Shown one piece after another: positions 47,003-57,810 of a stretch of DNA of 64,000 bases. Positions within the stretch are counted from its first letter, which is position 1, and every line of letters begins with the position of its first letter. The notes beneath the pieces were generated by a model. That model was not told the DNA's origin. It ran no database searches and was given only the letters and a program-made list of their open reading frames with translations. Source of the DNA: Nilaparvata lugens. Taxonomy: Eukaryota > Arthropoda > Insecta > Hemiptera > Delphacidae. Where the stretch lies: contig NC_052507.1 of NCBI RefSeq assembly GCF_014356525.2, positions 60,364,053 through 60,428,052 of the forward strand, given 5' to 3'. A program made the translations under genes and the position numbers.

Positions 47003-48500
47003 CCTGTTGGTGAATCTGTGCAACGGCTGATTTCCAAGGTTTGTTTATCTTTTGTATGATTCCCATTCTATTTTTACCAAATATGAAATTCCTCTTGTTA
47101 CTTATATTCCTTCAACCCAAAGTTCATAAAGGTTTCAAAAAAATAACACGAATATACAGAGTGATCCTGAAACCAAATTTTTCCAAGCCGTGGCTATAAA
47201 GCATATTCTCATATATCAGTGAGAATATCATTTCCATAAGTTGTAATGGACATAATCACTCATAGATCATAATCACTCGGCTGAGTGGCTGAGTGGAAAT
47301 AGTCCAATTAGAATTCATAGGAACTATATTTCCTGAGCCGGTCACATTCACTGATATGTTAGAATTCAGCTGAAGTGTGACAGGTAAATTTCTGAACTAT
47401 GATATTCACTTTAAATTTCAGCTAAAACAATAATAATAATAATCATCATGTTATAGCCTACTAAATCACTCAGACCATGCGAGGAATATACATCTATTCT
47501 CAGTTCCGCTTATTACTATGCTTGTACTTCATGAAATAAATATTATTTACTAGCAGGAAACCCGTTCTCCGATTAAAAACTTGACAAACTGAAAATTGAC
47601 GTGATGAAATCTTGAAGAATTGAGACTAGGCCTATAAACATCCTTGGTAGATGAAGAATCTATTTGGAAAATTTCAAGTTAGTCAGTCAAATCAGTTAAT
47701 CAGGCAGTAGTTCAAACGTGATAACGGTATTCGTGAATTTCCTATCCCGTAGGTGTATCAGCCAGTTCTTTCCTTTATTACAATATTATAGATGAAGCGG
47801 AATACTTTTGAACTGTATCGTTGAAGAGGAAATAAAATAAATTGGATTGAACGCTATAATCAACTTATTCCGTATTCCAAGAGCAGCTTGTGAGAGCTTC
47901 TGTTTGATGGCAACAAATATTTGATAGGAATAATTCAACTTGAAACGAACTTAGTATTGAAGTAATCATCCCTTTTTCCTTGAAGCCTTTTATTATTATT
48001 TTTGATGAAGATTGTCTTGAAAAAATGTCTGTCTCTTCTGGCTTTGTACGAAATATTTTCGATCAGGATATGGATATAGATGAAGATATATCTCATATAT
48101 AGATAAGAATATCATGATATCGATATGGATGAAGAAAAGTTTCGAGTTTCGACTCACTTTCAAGCTCGGTAGATAAACAAGGGCATCAAAGTTACCCGCA
48201 TTTCCAATTAAATTAATCCGTGAGCTGAAGCTTACGCAACAAACTTGTGAGTTTGATTAATTAATAACAAATTACTACAGATTAGTCACATTTTGTAACG
48301 AACACATTATGGTCCCACGTCTCACGTAATATCCAAGCTACTGCACTCAACAGAAAAGTTCATTGAGTTAAAAGTTGAAAGTTATGAGGAACTTCATAAA
48401 TCCATTGCATGAAAGGATTTCTGTTCTTGATTGAAACACTTAGAATCTCTTTTAATCAGTCATTCCAATACCATTCCATCCAGAGATATAATATTCAAAA
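47003..48500. other. AT-rich DNA, no gene recognised
   Basis: Open frames are short throughout. TATATC-rich words near 48065-48125 form a small simple-sequence patch. No repeat family or RNA gene was recognised. Confidence 0.4.
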
Positions 48501-48502
48501 TC

Positions 48503-48690
48503 AAATCAAATCAATTTATTTTCCATTTTTACAAAATATACAGAGCATGAAATTACCATAGTTACTCAAATAATTACCGTATAACTAAAAAATCACAAAC
48601 ATACCCAATAAAGATAATATAAGTGTTATTACATGGTCGAGTTTATTTATATATTTCGAATGTAGTTCGCCCTTTTTTCGTTGATTCATT
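48503..48690 (-). mobile_element. probable retroelement 3'-end fragment (minus)
   Basis: AAATCAAATCAAATCAATTT at 48502-48521 followed by ATTTTCCATTTTTACAAAAT reads, on the minus strand, as a 3' untranslated region ending in a short ATTTG-type repeat, as several LINE families do. No coding sequence accompanies it. Confidence 0.35.
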
Positions 48691-48740
48691 CTCTCCATTA
48701 TGTGTCATGGAAATAATACAATGGGACTAGGATTGTGTAT

Positions 48741-48898
48741 ACATTATTACTACGATGATAATAAGTACTAGAAAATTAATCAATAATATTAAGAAAAATA
48801 ATGTTTTTTGTAATGTTAAGACATTACTACGATGATAATAAGTACTAGAAAATTAATCAATAATATTAAGAAAAATAATGTTTTTGAGAATGAAATAT
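48741..48898. repeat. recent tandem duplication, two 78-80-bp units
   Basis: ACGATGATAATAAGTACTAG and the following AATTAATCAATAATATTAAG occur in both units (48741-48820 and 48821-48898). They differ by a 3-bp indel and a few bases near the 3' end. Confidence 0.9.
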
Positions 48899-49476
48899 AA
48901 ATTTCAATTGTAGTACTGTAATCAACTACAGTACTTGGGAAATGCATCTTGTAATTAAACTGATTTTCATTGAAATAAAGCAATCTAGTTATGGCGTGTC
49001 ATGGATTCCGTTGATTTGATAAGAAGAGAATGTTGAGAAAGACCATAATATCAACTATTCTTTATTCCTTATCTTTCACAAATAACACTACTGCAATATA
49101 ATTTCCAAAATGATTGGAAGAGATGAGATAGAAATTAATAATTATTGCTTTCGAAATATTAATTTATCAACATTCTTAGAAGCAGATTAAGTTCATAAAA
49201 ATATTTTGCTTTTTGAAATTAAAATACTACAAGTTGAATTTTCACTGTTCAATATTCAACTTAAATGATCAAATAATTTTGCTATTGATTAGAAAACTAC
49301 GAAATTCTTCATTTCAATAGCAAGAATCTTTCCAACAGTGTTTTTCACTTTCATATTTTTTCGGCTGAATTAATTATTTATTTTTTTTTTTTTTTTTAAG
49401 ATTACGTCCTAAAGACTCCAGTCATGGAGTATAAGACAAGTCATGTTATTACATAATAATTCTAACACTAAGTAGT

Positions 49477-50373
49477 TCAACCTAGTTTAGGTTTGAGGTT
49501 TGAAAGGAATTCTTGTACACTATAAAAAGCTTTATCAACTAAATATTTTTTCATTTGTTTTTTGAAAATCTTCAAATCATCATTACTTTTCAAGATTTGA
49601 GGTAGCTTGTTATAAAATTTCCTACCAATATAATCTGGTTTTTGTTCAAATAACCTACTATTGTGACCCATTATATGATAATCTGCTCTGTTTCGCGTAT
49701 TATACTCATGAACATCTGAATTCTGGATCACACCACTCGTTTTCACATGCATTACAACTTCATATACATACAAAGATGGCACAGTTAATAGACCAAGCTT
49801 TTTAAATAAAGGCCTACAAGAGTCTAACCTATTCACTTTCTCTATACATCTGAGTGCCTTCTTTTGAATCTTAAACACTCTGTCCATATTTTGTTGAGAT
49901 GAATTACCCCATACTAAAATAGCATACCTAATATGAGATAGTATAAGTCCATGGTAAGCAGTTAACAGTAGTTTTTTATCATTCAGCCTAGCAAGCTGCC
50001 GCAGGACAAATACCCCAGATGATATCTTATTACATATCCTCTCAATGTAAGGATGCCATGTTAATTTCCTGTCCAATAAAATTCCCAAGAATGCTACTTT
50101 CTCTTCTTGGTCTAATTCATTTTCCTCTACAAACACATTTATTTCTCTATCCTCTACTGAATTATATTTACTTTTGAATTGTAGGAATTGACATTTCTTA
50201 CTATTTATTGTTAATTGCCTTTGCTTCAAGAATTGGACAATTGACTGTACTCCAGTAAAAGCATTTATTTCTAGACTATCTAATAAATAATTGTTAAAGA
50301 TAAGCAATGTGTCATCAGCAAACAACAGAGCTCTGTGATCTTTTAACTCTTTTGGTAATTGGTTCACATACAA
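49477..50373 (-). pseudogene. LINE reverse transcriptase, C-terminal part
   Basis: This 298-residue frame starts just after the GVPQG region and carries the catalytic FADD motif (residues about 18-21) of RT motif C, followed by the thumb with KVAFLGILLDRKLTWHPYI. Its tail, with FYNKLP and KAFYSVQEF, is typical of CR1/Jockey-like elements. It ends at a normal stop with about 80 bp of 3' tail before the poly(A). It overlaps the upstream frame by 10 bp, which points to a single-base frameshift at about 50370-50400 rather than a second gene. Confidence 0.9.
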
Positions 50374-50582
50374 CAGAAACAGTAAGGGACCCAGAATGAG
50401 CCTTGAGGTACTCCAGCCTGGACCTCCAGTTTTTGAGATTTAATTTTTACTATTTCATTCCCATCCACCTTGGTAAGCTCAACACACTGGTTTCTACCTA
50501 TGAGATATGATTCAAACCATTTTAGTTCTATACCATTCACACCTACAGTTTTTAGTATTTCCAATAATATTCTATGGTTCAC
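50364..50582 (-). pseudogene. LINE reverse transcriptase, central palm fragment
   Basis: The conserved stretch begins upstream of the ATG as AFDCVNHRILLEIL (RT motif A, with the first catalytic Asp) and ends with VQAGVPQGS (RT motif B). After GVPQGS the frame is lost; the expected LGPLLF-type continuation lies in the next frame. Motif A itself is split: the preceding FLDLSK lies in another frame, so a further frameshift sits near 50605. Confidence 0.85.
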
Positions 50583-50649
50583 ACAATCAAAAGCTTGGAT
50601 AAATCAAGAAATATTGCGGCTGCCTTCTCACCTGAATCTATTATATCTA

Positions 50650-51192
50650 TTAGTCTTTCAACAGGGATACTATTGCAGTCTTAGTAGATTTCCCTTTCTG
50701 GAACCCATGCTGTTCATCACATATGAAATTAATTTCTTCCAGGTGCATCAATAACCTATTTAAAACTACTCTTTCAAAAATTTTACTTATTACATTTAGA
50801 ATACTAATGGGTCTATAATTTTCAACTCTTTCAGAATCACCGCTCTTGAAAATTGGCAAAATTTTTCCTTGTTTCAGATCATCAGGGAAAATACCCTGCT
50901 CTAGTGAAGTATTAAGGAGATGCAATAAAGGGTCCAGTAATTCATTTTCACATTCTTTTAAAATTTTGCTTGAGACCCCATCCAATCCTACTGTTTTTTT
51001 GTTATTCAAATTTTTTATTATTCTTGACAACTCATCTCTTGATAATGGATGAAATTTAAATACCTTTTCAATTGGCTCAGCATTTAATGTAGTTGTATTA
51101 TAAGTATTAGTGTTCAGTGACTTTTGGAGATTATATGCAACCTGTTGATAATATTTATTGAAAAAGTTACAAATGTCTATACTATCATCCAT
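50650..51192 (-). pseudogene. LINE reverse transcriptase, N-terminal (fingers) part
   Basis: A 180-residue frame with KTVGLDGVSSKILKE, then KQGKILPIFKSGD, NYRPISILNVISKIFE and QHGFQKGKSTKTA. These are the known RT blocks 0-2a of non-LTR elements in the right order. It runs out after LLKD because of a frameshift at about 50660; the matching downstream text (DIIDSGEKAAAIFLDLSK) is in another frame. Confidence 0.9.
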
Positions 51193-51485
51193 ATAATTTC
51201 CATGTTCATCGATTATCCTAGGGACATTAGTAACTGTATCTTTTTGAGCTGCTCTCCTATTTCTATTAATTACCTCCCAACAGCAGAGTTAAAATTGGTA
51301 CTAGTTGTTAATATTTCAGTGTTTTCTTACACTTAGCTTTCTCACTTCTTTTGCATAGTTTTTCTTTAGACATTTGTATTTGACCTCACTCGGAACATCC
51401 CTCACTAATTTAAATTCCTCATAAGCTTCCCTAACAATATTTCTTTGAGTAAGAATATCTTCAGTTATCCATTCATCTACTTTGT

Positions 51486-51973
51486 TTAATTACTTTTTAC
51501 TTTGACTTTTTTTATCGGACAGCATACACTAATGTGACATCTTAGAGTATCAATGAATTGCTTATATTTGTAATTTAGGTTACAACTGTTATAAACACTA
51601 CTCCAATTTTCTTGAAGCAGTTCCTGCTTCAAACAATTTATATTTCCTAGCTCATATTGCTGAATTTCTTTCACAACAGTTTTTTTTCTGCTTGGATTCT
51701 GGCCCTGCAACTTAACATCTAAAATTGATAGTTATGATCTGATAGATCTGAGCTAGCTAACCTGACATTACAACCTTCTATATTTGTTAGGATATTATCA
51801 ATAATTGTCTGTGAAGTTCGAGTTACTCTTGTATATTCGTGGACCTTAATTTCTAAATTATTCATATTAATAATATCTCTAATATCCTCTGTCATTTTAT
51901 CCTGCCTGGCAAAATCAGTATTGAAATCTCCCACTACTATAACATTTGTGAAACGAGCGGTTGTAATTTCCAA
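51486..51973 (-). pseudogene. LINE endonuclease C-terminal half and linker
   Basis: 51973-51719 encodes VVGDFNTDF (the GDFN motif of AP-like endonucleases) and ends with SDLSDHNYQF, which carries the catalytic SDH triad end. After a stop the linker continues in 51710-51486, rich in Lys, Gln and Cys. The break between the two lies a few codons after SDH, so the linker was probably once continuous. Confidence 0.8.
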
Positions 51974-52370
51974 AAGTGTATGGAGCAGCTCACAAAATTT
52001 TGCCAGTCTCCATTTGGTGACCTATAGATACCTAGCACTGCTACCTCGAATCGATCATCAATTTTTAACCTTAGTCCTGTCACCTCTAAATCCATCTCAA
52101 CAGAAAATCTCTTAACAAAATCCAGTTCATAAGTTTGGGTATGTTTAGCATTGCTAGTGAATATACATACACCACCACTTATATGAGCTATTCTACAAAA
52201 TTTTGATCTCAGTGAATAGCCTGGAATCCTAACTTGATTTATTTCCTTTATTTTTAAGCCATGCTCTGTGAAAATAACAATGTCAGGATCCTCCTGTTTA
52301 AGAAATACTTCTAATCTGTCAAATTTGTTGCGAAGATACTGAATATTTTGATGATAAATACTAAAACCTT
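51960..52370 (-). pseudogene. LINE endonuclease N-terminal half
   Basis: Reading the minus strand by eye gives NIQYLRNKFDRLEVFL, DPDIVIFTEHGLK (a Glu in the position of the catalytic TE motif), GYSLRSKFCR, GGVCIF and LGIYRSPNGDW. This is the usual order of an AP-type endonuclease. A frameshift near 51990-52010 separates it from the GDFN half. It has no ATG of its own because it is the interior of ORF2; the start of ORF2 near 52370 is not preserved. Confidence 0.75.
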
Positions 52371-52405
52371 ACCATCTTGTGCTACTCTATCTCTAGCATT
52401 TGTAG

Positions 52406-53281
52406 CTATTTCCCTTTCCCTGTTTTAAGCCAATTTACTAGAAAATCGTTATTTGTTTTTTTGACTGTTTTTAAACCAGAGGATTGCAAACGGCTTTCAA
52501 TCAGCTCTGCCAATCTATTACAAAAGATTACTTTGCCAGATCGATTTAGATGCAACCCATGATTAGTGAAGTTATGTCTTTTCAGCCTTTCATTTAGAAA
52601 ACAAATCCCCAGTTGTTTAGAATTCTTATTTTTTAGGCTGTTGATTGTATTATGGATTGATTTGTTTGTCGAATTGATTGCTTCATTTAATTCTGGCCTA
52701 TCAAACCTATTAGGAATAGTACTTATTATTAAGTTTGTTTTTTTGCTGAGTGGCACAATTTCCTTGATTTTTTCTGTTACTTGAGGAAGATGATTCAAGT
52801 TAGGTTCATTTATATTATTTGAGCCACCCAGTACAATTAGATAGTCATTTTCATCAAAGTCTTTAGTTTGTTCCCTAGCTGACTCTACAACTGCATTAAT
52901 TGATGCACTTGGCTTGAAAAAACATTGGACATCAAATTTATTTTTTAATCTTTTATCAAGGAGATCACTGCAATCACGTCCATGACTGGACGTCAGTAGC
53001 AGAACTCTCCCTTTCCTATCTTTATTTCCCTCAGCTATATTTTTGGTTGCTGTCTTCAAAACCTCACTGTACGTTTTATTTCGACCATTTTCAGAGCATT
53101 TCCCATCATTTAGGTTAGATTCTATTTTTTTGCATTTGGACGGAGGTTCTATCATACATTTAGTATTATCAAATTTAGATTTTAGTTTCTTTATTTCCTC
53201 CGACATTAGACTACATTGATTTTTTAGATTTAGTATTTCTTTTTTATGGTCTTCATCTTGTAATTTTATAATCAGTTCCAA
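52406..53281 (-). CDS. LINE ORF1 protein, coiled coil plus SGNH/esterase-like domain
   Basis: An intact 291-residue frame from ATG at 53279-53281. Residues about 1-45 are charged, with a heptad-like pattern (coiled coil). Residues about 90-270 form an SGNH-hydrolase-like fold: LLLTSSHGRDC gives the Ser block, VLGGSNN the Gly/Asn block, and NHGLHLNRSGK the His block. Esterase-type ORF1 proteins are known from CR1 and related LINEs, where they are thought to act in RNP assembly or membrane contact. The usual Asp before the His is replaced by Asn or shifted, so activity is unsure. It is the only unbroken frame of the element. Confidence 0.8.
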   Translation of the reverse strand: MELIIKLQDEDHKKEILNLKNQCSLMSEEIKKLKSKFDNTKCMIEPPSKCKKIESNLNDGKCSENGRNKTYSEVLKTATKNIAEGNKDRKGRVLLLTSSHGRDCSDLLDKRLKNKFDVQCFFKPSASINAVVESAREQTKDFDENDYLIVLGGSNNINEPNLNHLPQVTEKIKEIVPLSKKTNLIISTIPNRFDRPELNEAINSTNKSIHNTINSLKNKNSKQLGICFLNERLKRHNFTNHGLHLNRSGKVIFCNRLAELIESRLQSSGLKTVKKTNNDFLVNWLKTGKGK

Positions 53282-53285
53282 AACC

Positions 53286-53520
53286 CAGGAGCGAAATTAT
53301 GTAGGACTTTCATTCACAACCTCTCAAGGTCACTCTCAAGAATTGTAATACATAGAAAGAGCAAGTAGTTATTTGTAGATTTGAAAATGTCTATGCTAAG
53401 CAATCAAATAGAATTAATAGGATAGAGTTATTTCTTAAATAATGTTCACCGATACTAAAAATTCAGAACTCTGTATATTCAACAAGAGATCACTTTACTT
53501 GTATGCGCTAATTTATTGAA
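53286..53520. other. AT-rich flank of the LINE, no gene
   Basis: It contains neither poly(A) nor an open frame. The true 5' edge of the LINE may lie anywhere in the first few dozen bases. Confidence 0.4.
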
Positions 53521-53616
53521 AATTATTAAAAACAATTTAAAAACATGAAGTACAACATTGTTCAAAATGTTTTAAATAAAAGGGTACTTCATGTTTTTAA
53601 ATCGTTTTCAATAATT
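53521..53616. mobile_element. fold-back element, short copy 2
   Basis: Arms 53521-53552 and 53585-53616 are inverted 32-bp copies with two mismatches (AACAATTTAAAAACATGAAG against its inversion). The loop is 32 bp. The ATAAAAGGGTACTTC word in and next to the right arm links it to the family at 1179-1365. Confidence 0.75.
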
Positions 53617-54380
53617 CAACATGAGATACAGATAGATTTTTTGAGAGATATAATAACAAAAGTTTCAATAATACATAAAAATCACAAAATGAATTGTATT
53701 AATGAAAAATACTCTATGGAAGTCGTTGTGCTTGCTTGAATAAATCCATCCAAAACCAGGACGCTGAGTTTTATTAGGGGGCATAAATTATCAATTTAAT
53801 CACGGCAGATTTGAAAGTTCGGAGTGGTATTGTTTGTCTGCACTTTCGGCTCTTTTTCTTCTTCTTCTTCCCGCTCTTCTTTCTTCTTCGGCCAATATCT
53901 TCCACTCGCTCCAGAAACTTCTCCATTTTCTGCCGTTAGATTGATTGCGGCCATCTTGGAACAGCACCCATCTAATTGGTCGGAATTTAGAAATGCTCAA
54001 TACTAACTCTGTTATCGTTGCTCTTGTTCCGGTGATATTACTCTCAAATTCTCCTCAAGTCGATTCAGTGATTGAAATTTTGGAATAATATTGATTGAGG
54101 AATATAATAATTGAAGATTAGAATTTGATTGCAACTCGAATATAAAATTGAATCAACATGAGTGATACTATGAAGGATATAGTATTTTTCGACTATAACC
54201 CTTTTACGTATATTTTTGTAGACGCGACATGATTATTCTATTTTAATACTAACTTGATAATAAGCATGATGGTCGAAACATGTCGTATATATAAAAATAT
54301 TGATAAACTGATACTGGCTAAATTATTTTAATAACATTAAGTAGTTCTAGAAGGAACGTGCATGTATACTATAATAATGA
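53617..54380. other. no gene recognised
   Basis: A CT-rich patch (TTCTTCTTCTTCCCGC) near 53860-53890 yields Ser/Phe-rich frames in both directions. The patch 53780-54060 is GC-richer, including GCGGCCATCTTGGA, and contains AATTTAGAAATG. No exon is supported. Confidence 0.35.
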
Positions 54381-54385
54381 ACAAG

Positions 54386-54386
<1 letters not shown>

Positions 54387-54425
<39 letters not shown>

Positions 54426-54473
54426 AATGATGACGATGATGATGATAATGATGACGATGATGATGATGATGAT
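54387..54473. repeat. (ATG)n trinucleotide repeat
   Basis: ATGATGATG with a few ATAATG and ACG interruptions. The poly-Met frame over it is the repeat itself. Confidence 0.95.
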
Positions 54474-54695
54474 GGCAATCATCATTGCTCACCCTAGCAA
54501 TTCACTTTGTAAACTAATAATGACTATTTGCATTCCTGCATGAGTCTGACCTGAAAACTCGCAATTATCTGTGAATTTTACAATAATTAATTATGCATTT
54601 CTGCAATAACATTGAGATGAATTATTTTATTATGTTGTATTGCTCTTAAAACTTATCTCTCTCTTCTACTCAATAATAAAAAAGAATTCATCAAT

Positions 54696-54906
54696 GCCGG
54701 CCAGATAGCCGGGATGACTAAGGCGTTGCACCCTTCAGTCTGCTAGTGCTACCTGGTCGCGGGTTCGAATCCCGCCGAATCCCATCGATTAGTAGATTAG
54801 ACATGGACGTTTGATCATCTCATAGCTCACCCTAGCACTCCCCATTACTCACGCTCAAGCAAAAACTCATTTGGGCATCATCCGCAATAGAAAAAAATCT
54901 TCATTC
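54696..54906 (+). mobile_element. tRNA-derived SINE
   Basis: It starts GCCGGCCAGATAGCC. An A-box-like TAGCCGGGATGACTAAGG lies at about 54706-54723, and a perfect B box GGTTCGAATCC at 54762-54772. These are the internal promoter of RNA polymerase III. The spacing and long variable arm recall a Leu/Ser-type tRNA, but the arms do not pair into a cloverleaf. The tRNA-unrelated body ends with GGGCATCATCCGCAATAG and an A-rich tail. The tail is interrupted by the solo LTR at 54911. A partial body copy lies at 58768-58835. Confidence 0.75.
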
Positions 54907-54910
54907 ATTG

Positions 54911-56916
54911 TGTCACGTTATTCTTTATATTTAAATAACGATTAGCCTCCTGCTTGGCATCAGTCGGTAAAGCATGAGATATTTGATATAATCATATATT
55001 TAGGTCGTGGTTTTTTAATAGGATTCAGTCTCAAAAAATCTTGATAGGCCTAGGTATGGGCTTCTCCTATAACTCTTGTAATTCAATAAAAATAAATATA
55101 TATAAATATGATACTTATACTATAGTGTTGAGGAATAAAAATAAATTGCACACCATAAACATTTTGATACATATATTAAACAATAATGCAAAAAATAAAT
55201 CGAGGCAAAAATATATATAAAGAGCGATAAAAAATATAATATAAAAATAGAACAATAATTTTATATCAGTAAAATATCACAGGCTAAACTTTATATTCTA
55301 GATTTATGGCACGAATCATTACCATGTGCCTTTATATTAAAATTCATATGCATCCTTTGGCATGTAGCTGTAATATGCTCTTGTTAATACTTGTTGACTT
55401 GGACAATTCAATTAAAAAATAGGTTCTTTAAGATCAACTTGATAAATTAGCCACTAATAATCCAAATATATATATATATTAAAATCTCTAGTACTTAGTA
55501 GATTTCTTTGTATCGAATATATATTTTATCTCAGGGTGCAAGATTCGGCACCTGACGGAATAGGTAGAGCCATTCATCTAGTGAATTAGAGCTATATCAA
55601 ACTATCGCAAATTATATTGCAAAAATTAAATATCATATGCATATGTTTTAATAGCCTAGATTTTATACTTCTTTGATCCAAATGGAATTTTTCTGATATG
55701 TGTTAATCTATATTTTTTCTTCAATAAAATACCTTTAATACTAATTTTTACTTGCGCAAGTATTTCTCTTATTAATTTCTTAATTTATAATAAAAACCCT
55801 TTCGGCGAGCTAGCTTTGATTATTAGATAGATTCGAAGCACTAGGGCGCCCATCACTAATTCAATATTTATCACTCACGTGTCGAAAATCCTCTTATAAG
55901 CCGCCGATGTCGATCCAACTCCATGTGGTCCTGGAATATGGTAGCCGGAATCGTCTCTTCCAAGGGGTTATAAATTTATTTGAAATTGAAAATGACTTCT
56001 GCTTTACAATAGCATCACGAAGTCTTTTAAGAAATTTAATAATTTGATTTAACTTTAACTTTTACAAATTTATTAGCAAGGTACTACGCTCTAAAATATT
56101 TGGGGTCCTCTCATGGTGGCATTTGGCTGGCGAGTGCTGGTTCTCCTTTCTCAATTTTACAAATCTTATTTCCGACTTTCAAATTAACATAAAATTTGAA
56201 TATCTTAGTCCTCCGCCATTTAGGTTCAAATAGATCGTACAAAAAATATCAATTATTACTTAGATTGTACGATTAATAATTTCTTTGCCTTCGAGCCATA
56301 TCGATAACATAGACTATACAAAGTTTTAACACAAATCCAGTACATTTATATAAATATATAGAAATATTTTTGAATTGGCCTACAGTTGCCGCCTATTAAC
56401 TGCCGTTTTGCTATTGGTGCATGCAAATTTTATTCGGTATTCATGCACCTGGTACCTCCTATTTCCTGAATACACTTAATTATTTTTATTTGGTTTATTG
56501 GTTATGCTCTTTACATGCTAGCTAATATTCTATACATTAATATTAATTTCATGCTACCTAATAATTAGCCACGTGATCATGTGTTTTTTTCACATTGCAT
56601 ACCGTTTGATTGCAATAGAGCTCTGCCAAGGGGTTTTGGTCAGATTCTACGTTTCTCGATTTGATCGATCTCTAGGTCACCGATCCTGAATACATATACC
56701 TAACCTCAATCTTCAAAATATTTTATATAATAATCTATTTATTAGCAACAAATTCCTTCACATCCTTTTTAGGTTTTTGTACCGTTTAGCCAGAACAAGC
56801 TGATGCTATCTAATCTTAGTTATTATCTATTTGGCGATATTAGCCAGTTACTTTATTTTCAGACCTATTACTATTTCGGTTAGGGATTTTTGTCTTCCCA
56901 AATTCGATACTTTACA
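54911..56916. mobile_element. solo LTR of an LTR retrotransposon, copy 1
   Basis: It starts TGTCACGTTATTC and ends GATACTTTACA, so it has TGT...ACA termini, and is flanked by the 4-bp direct repeat ATTG (54907-54910 and 56917-56920). Copy 2 at 61644-63641 is aligned over the whole length with scattered changes and short indels. At about 2.0 kb the LTR is long. No gag, pol, primer-binding site or polypurine tract is attached, as expected after recombination between two LTRs. The family (BEL/Pao or Gypsy) cannot be told from the LTR alone. It landed in the A-rich tail of the SINE. Confidence 0.85.
54945..55026 (+). other. tRNA-like segment inside the LTR, copy 1
   Basis: GCCTCC, then TGGCATCAGTCGGTAAAGCA (A-box and D-arm of a tRNA) and GAGATATTTGA, then after 20 bp AGGTCGTGG and GGATTC. 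The order and spacing match a tRNA, most like tRNA-Lys, with a B box damaged by a T-run insertion. It is present in both LTR copies, so it belongs to the LTR, not to the neighbouring SINE. Confidence 0.5.
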
Positions 56917-56920
56917 ATTG

Positions 56921-57530
56921 ATACCGGTACCTGATGACTCGAAATCTGGCAAAAAAGAGTTTGTAACGAATCAGAATAGTTATTTTTCGAATAATCTCAC
57001 AATATCTCTTAGTGAAGACAAGGGTGCTCCCCCAAGCCCATGGACGCATCTCCCCTAAATTTAGAAAGAAAGCCAACCCCCAAAAATTTCATGATCGCAG
57101 TGTCTGCGTCTAAACCCCACCATCCTGTTCTTCCCTGTAGTGCATCCGAACCTCCATCTCAGATAAATTAGATAAGATCACGTTAAATATTGCATCCGTT
57201 ATATTAACGTATTTTTGCATAAAAAATATCACAATGCCAACACATTTTAAGAAATACGCTTTCTATATAATTTCACTAAACTCACATGAGAGACCTCATC
57301 TAGAGTCTGTTAACATAATTCTCCGACATGTAACACAATTCCATTTGAAGAGGTGTTGAGCAAATGATAGGTGGGTGATATGAAGTTAATACGAGATGGC
57401 GGTTGAGCCAATTTTGCTGGAACACCCAATTACAGTAATTGGCCAACAGAGGTCTCCCTAAATCCCAAGCATCCTTTCTTGTCTCGCATCTTACATCTCA
57501 GCCTCACCAACATCATACACAACAACTCTC
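56921..57530. other. no gene recognised
   Basis: This is the flank beyond the solo LTR. 57020-57170 is C-rich and GC-richer (CTCCCCCAAGCCCATGGACG). A frame at 56831-57058 crosses the LTR border and cannot be a gene. Confidence 0.4.
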
Positions 57531-57534
57531 ATAG

Positions 57535-57810
57535 CTGAGTGAGTGAGTGAGAGAGTGTGCTGTAAACTCTCATAATAGGAGAGTATGAGGGGATATGTGA
57601 GTGAGAGCATGGATTCTCTACTCCACAATAGAGTGAGAAAGTGAGTATGTAGGTGAATGCGTCAGTATGAGTAAGTGACACAATGGATCAAGTTGGTTTC
57701 TGAGAGTGAGTGAGTGAGTTGGGCTAGCTGAGTAAGTTTCGATGAGAGAGTTTGTGTGAGTCCATGAGTCAGTGTGTGAGTATGAGTGAGCTTATGAGAT
57801 GGATATGAGC
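57535..57810. repeat. (GAGT)n/GTGA simple-sequence region
   Basis: GAGTGAGTGAG words occur at several places in a G/T/A-rich strand. The His/Thr/Leu-rich minus frame of 77 codons is its translation. Confidence 0.75.

Larger units (their letters stand above)
49381..53285 (-). mobile_element. nearly full-length non-LTR retrotransposon (CR1/Jockey-like LINE)
   Basis: On the minus strand the order is an esterase-like ORF1 (53281-52406), an AP-type endonuclease (about 52368-51719), a linker (51718-51193), a reverse transcriptase (51192-49477) and a 3' tail ending in poly(A), seen as poly(T) at 49380-49398 on +. The order and the esterase domain fit the CR1/L2-Jockey group. Several frameshifts break ORF2, so this copy cannot make its polymerase. 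The 5' boundary just above 53281 is uncertain and no clear target duplication was found. Similar copies elsewhere in the genome are likely. Confidence 0.9.

Noticed and set aside
49477..53281. Several separate host genes on the minus strand
   Set aside because: All frames together follow the order esterase, endonuclease, RT and poly(A) of a LINE; the gaps are frameshifts.
54696..54780. Genuine tRNA gene
   Set aside because: The B box is perfect, but acceptor and anticodon arms do not pair and the sequence continues into a SINE body with an A-rich tail.
54945..55026. Functional tRNA-Lys gene
   Set aside because: The B box is disrupted by a T run, there is no acceptor stem, and the same defect is found in the second LTR copy.
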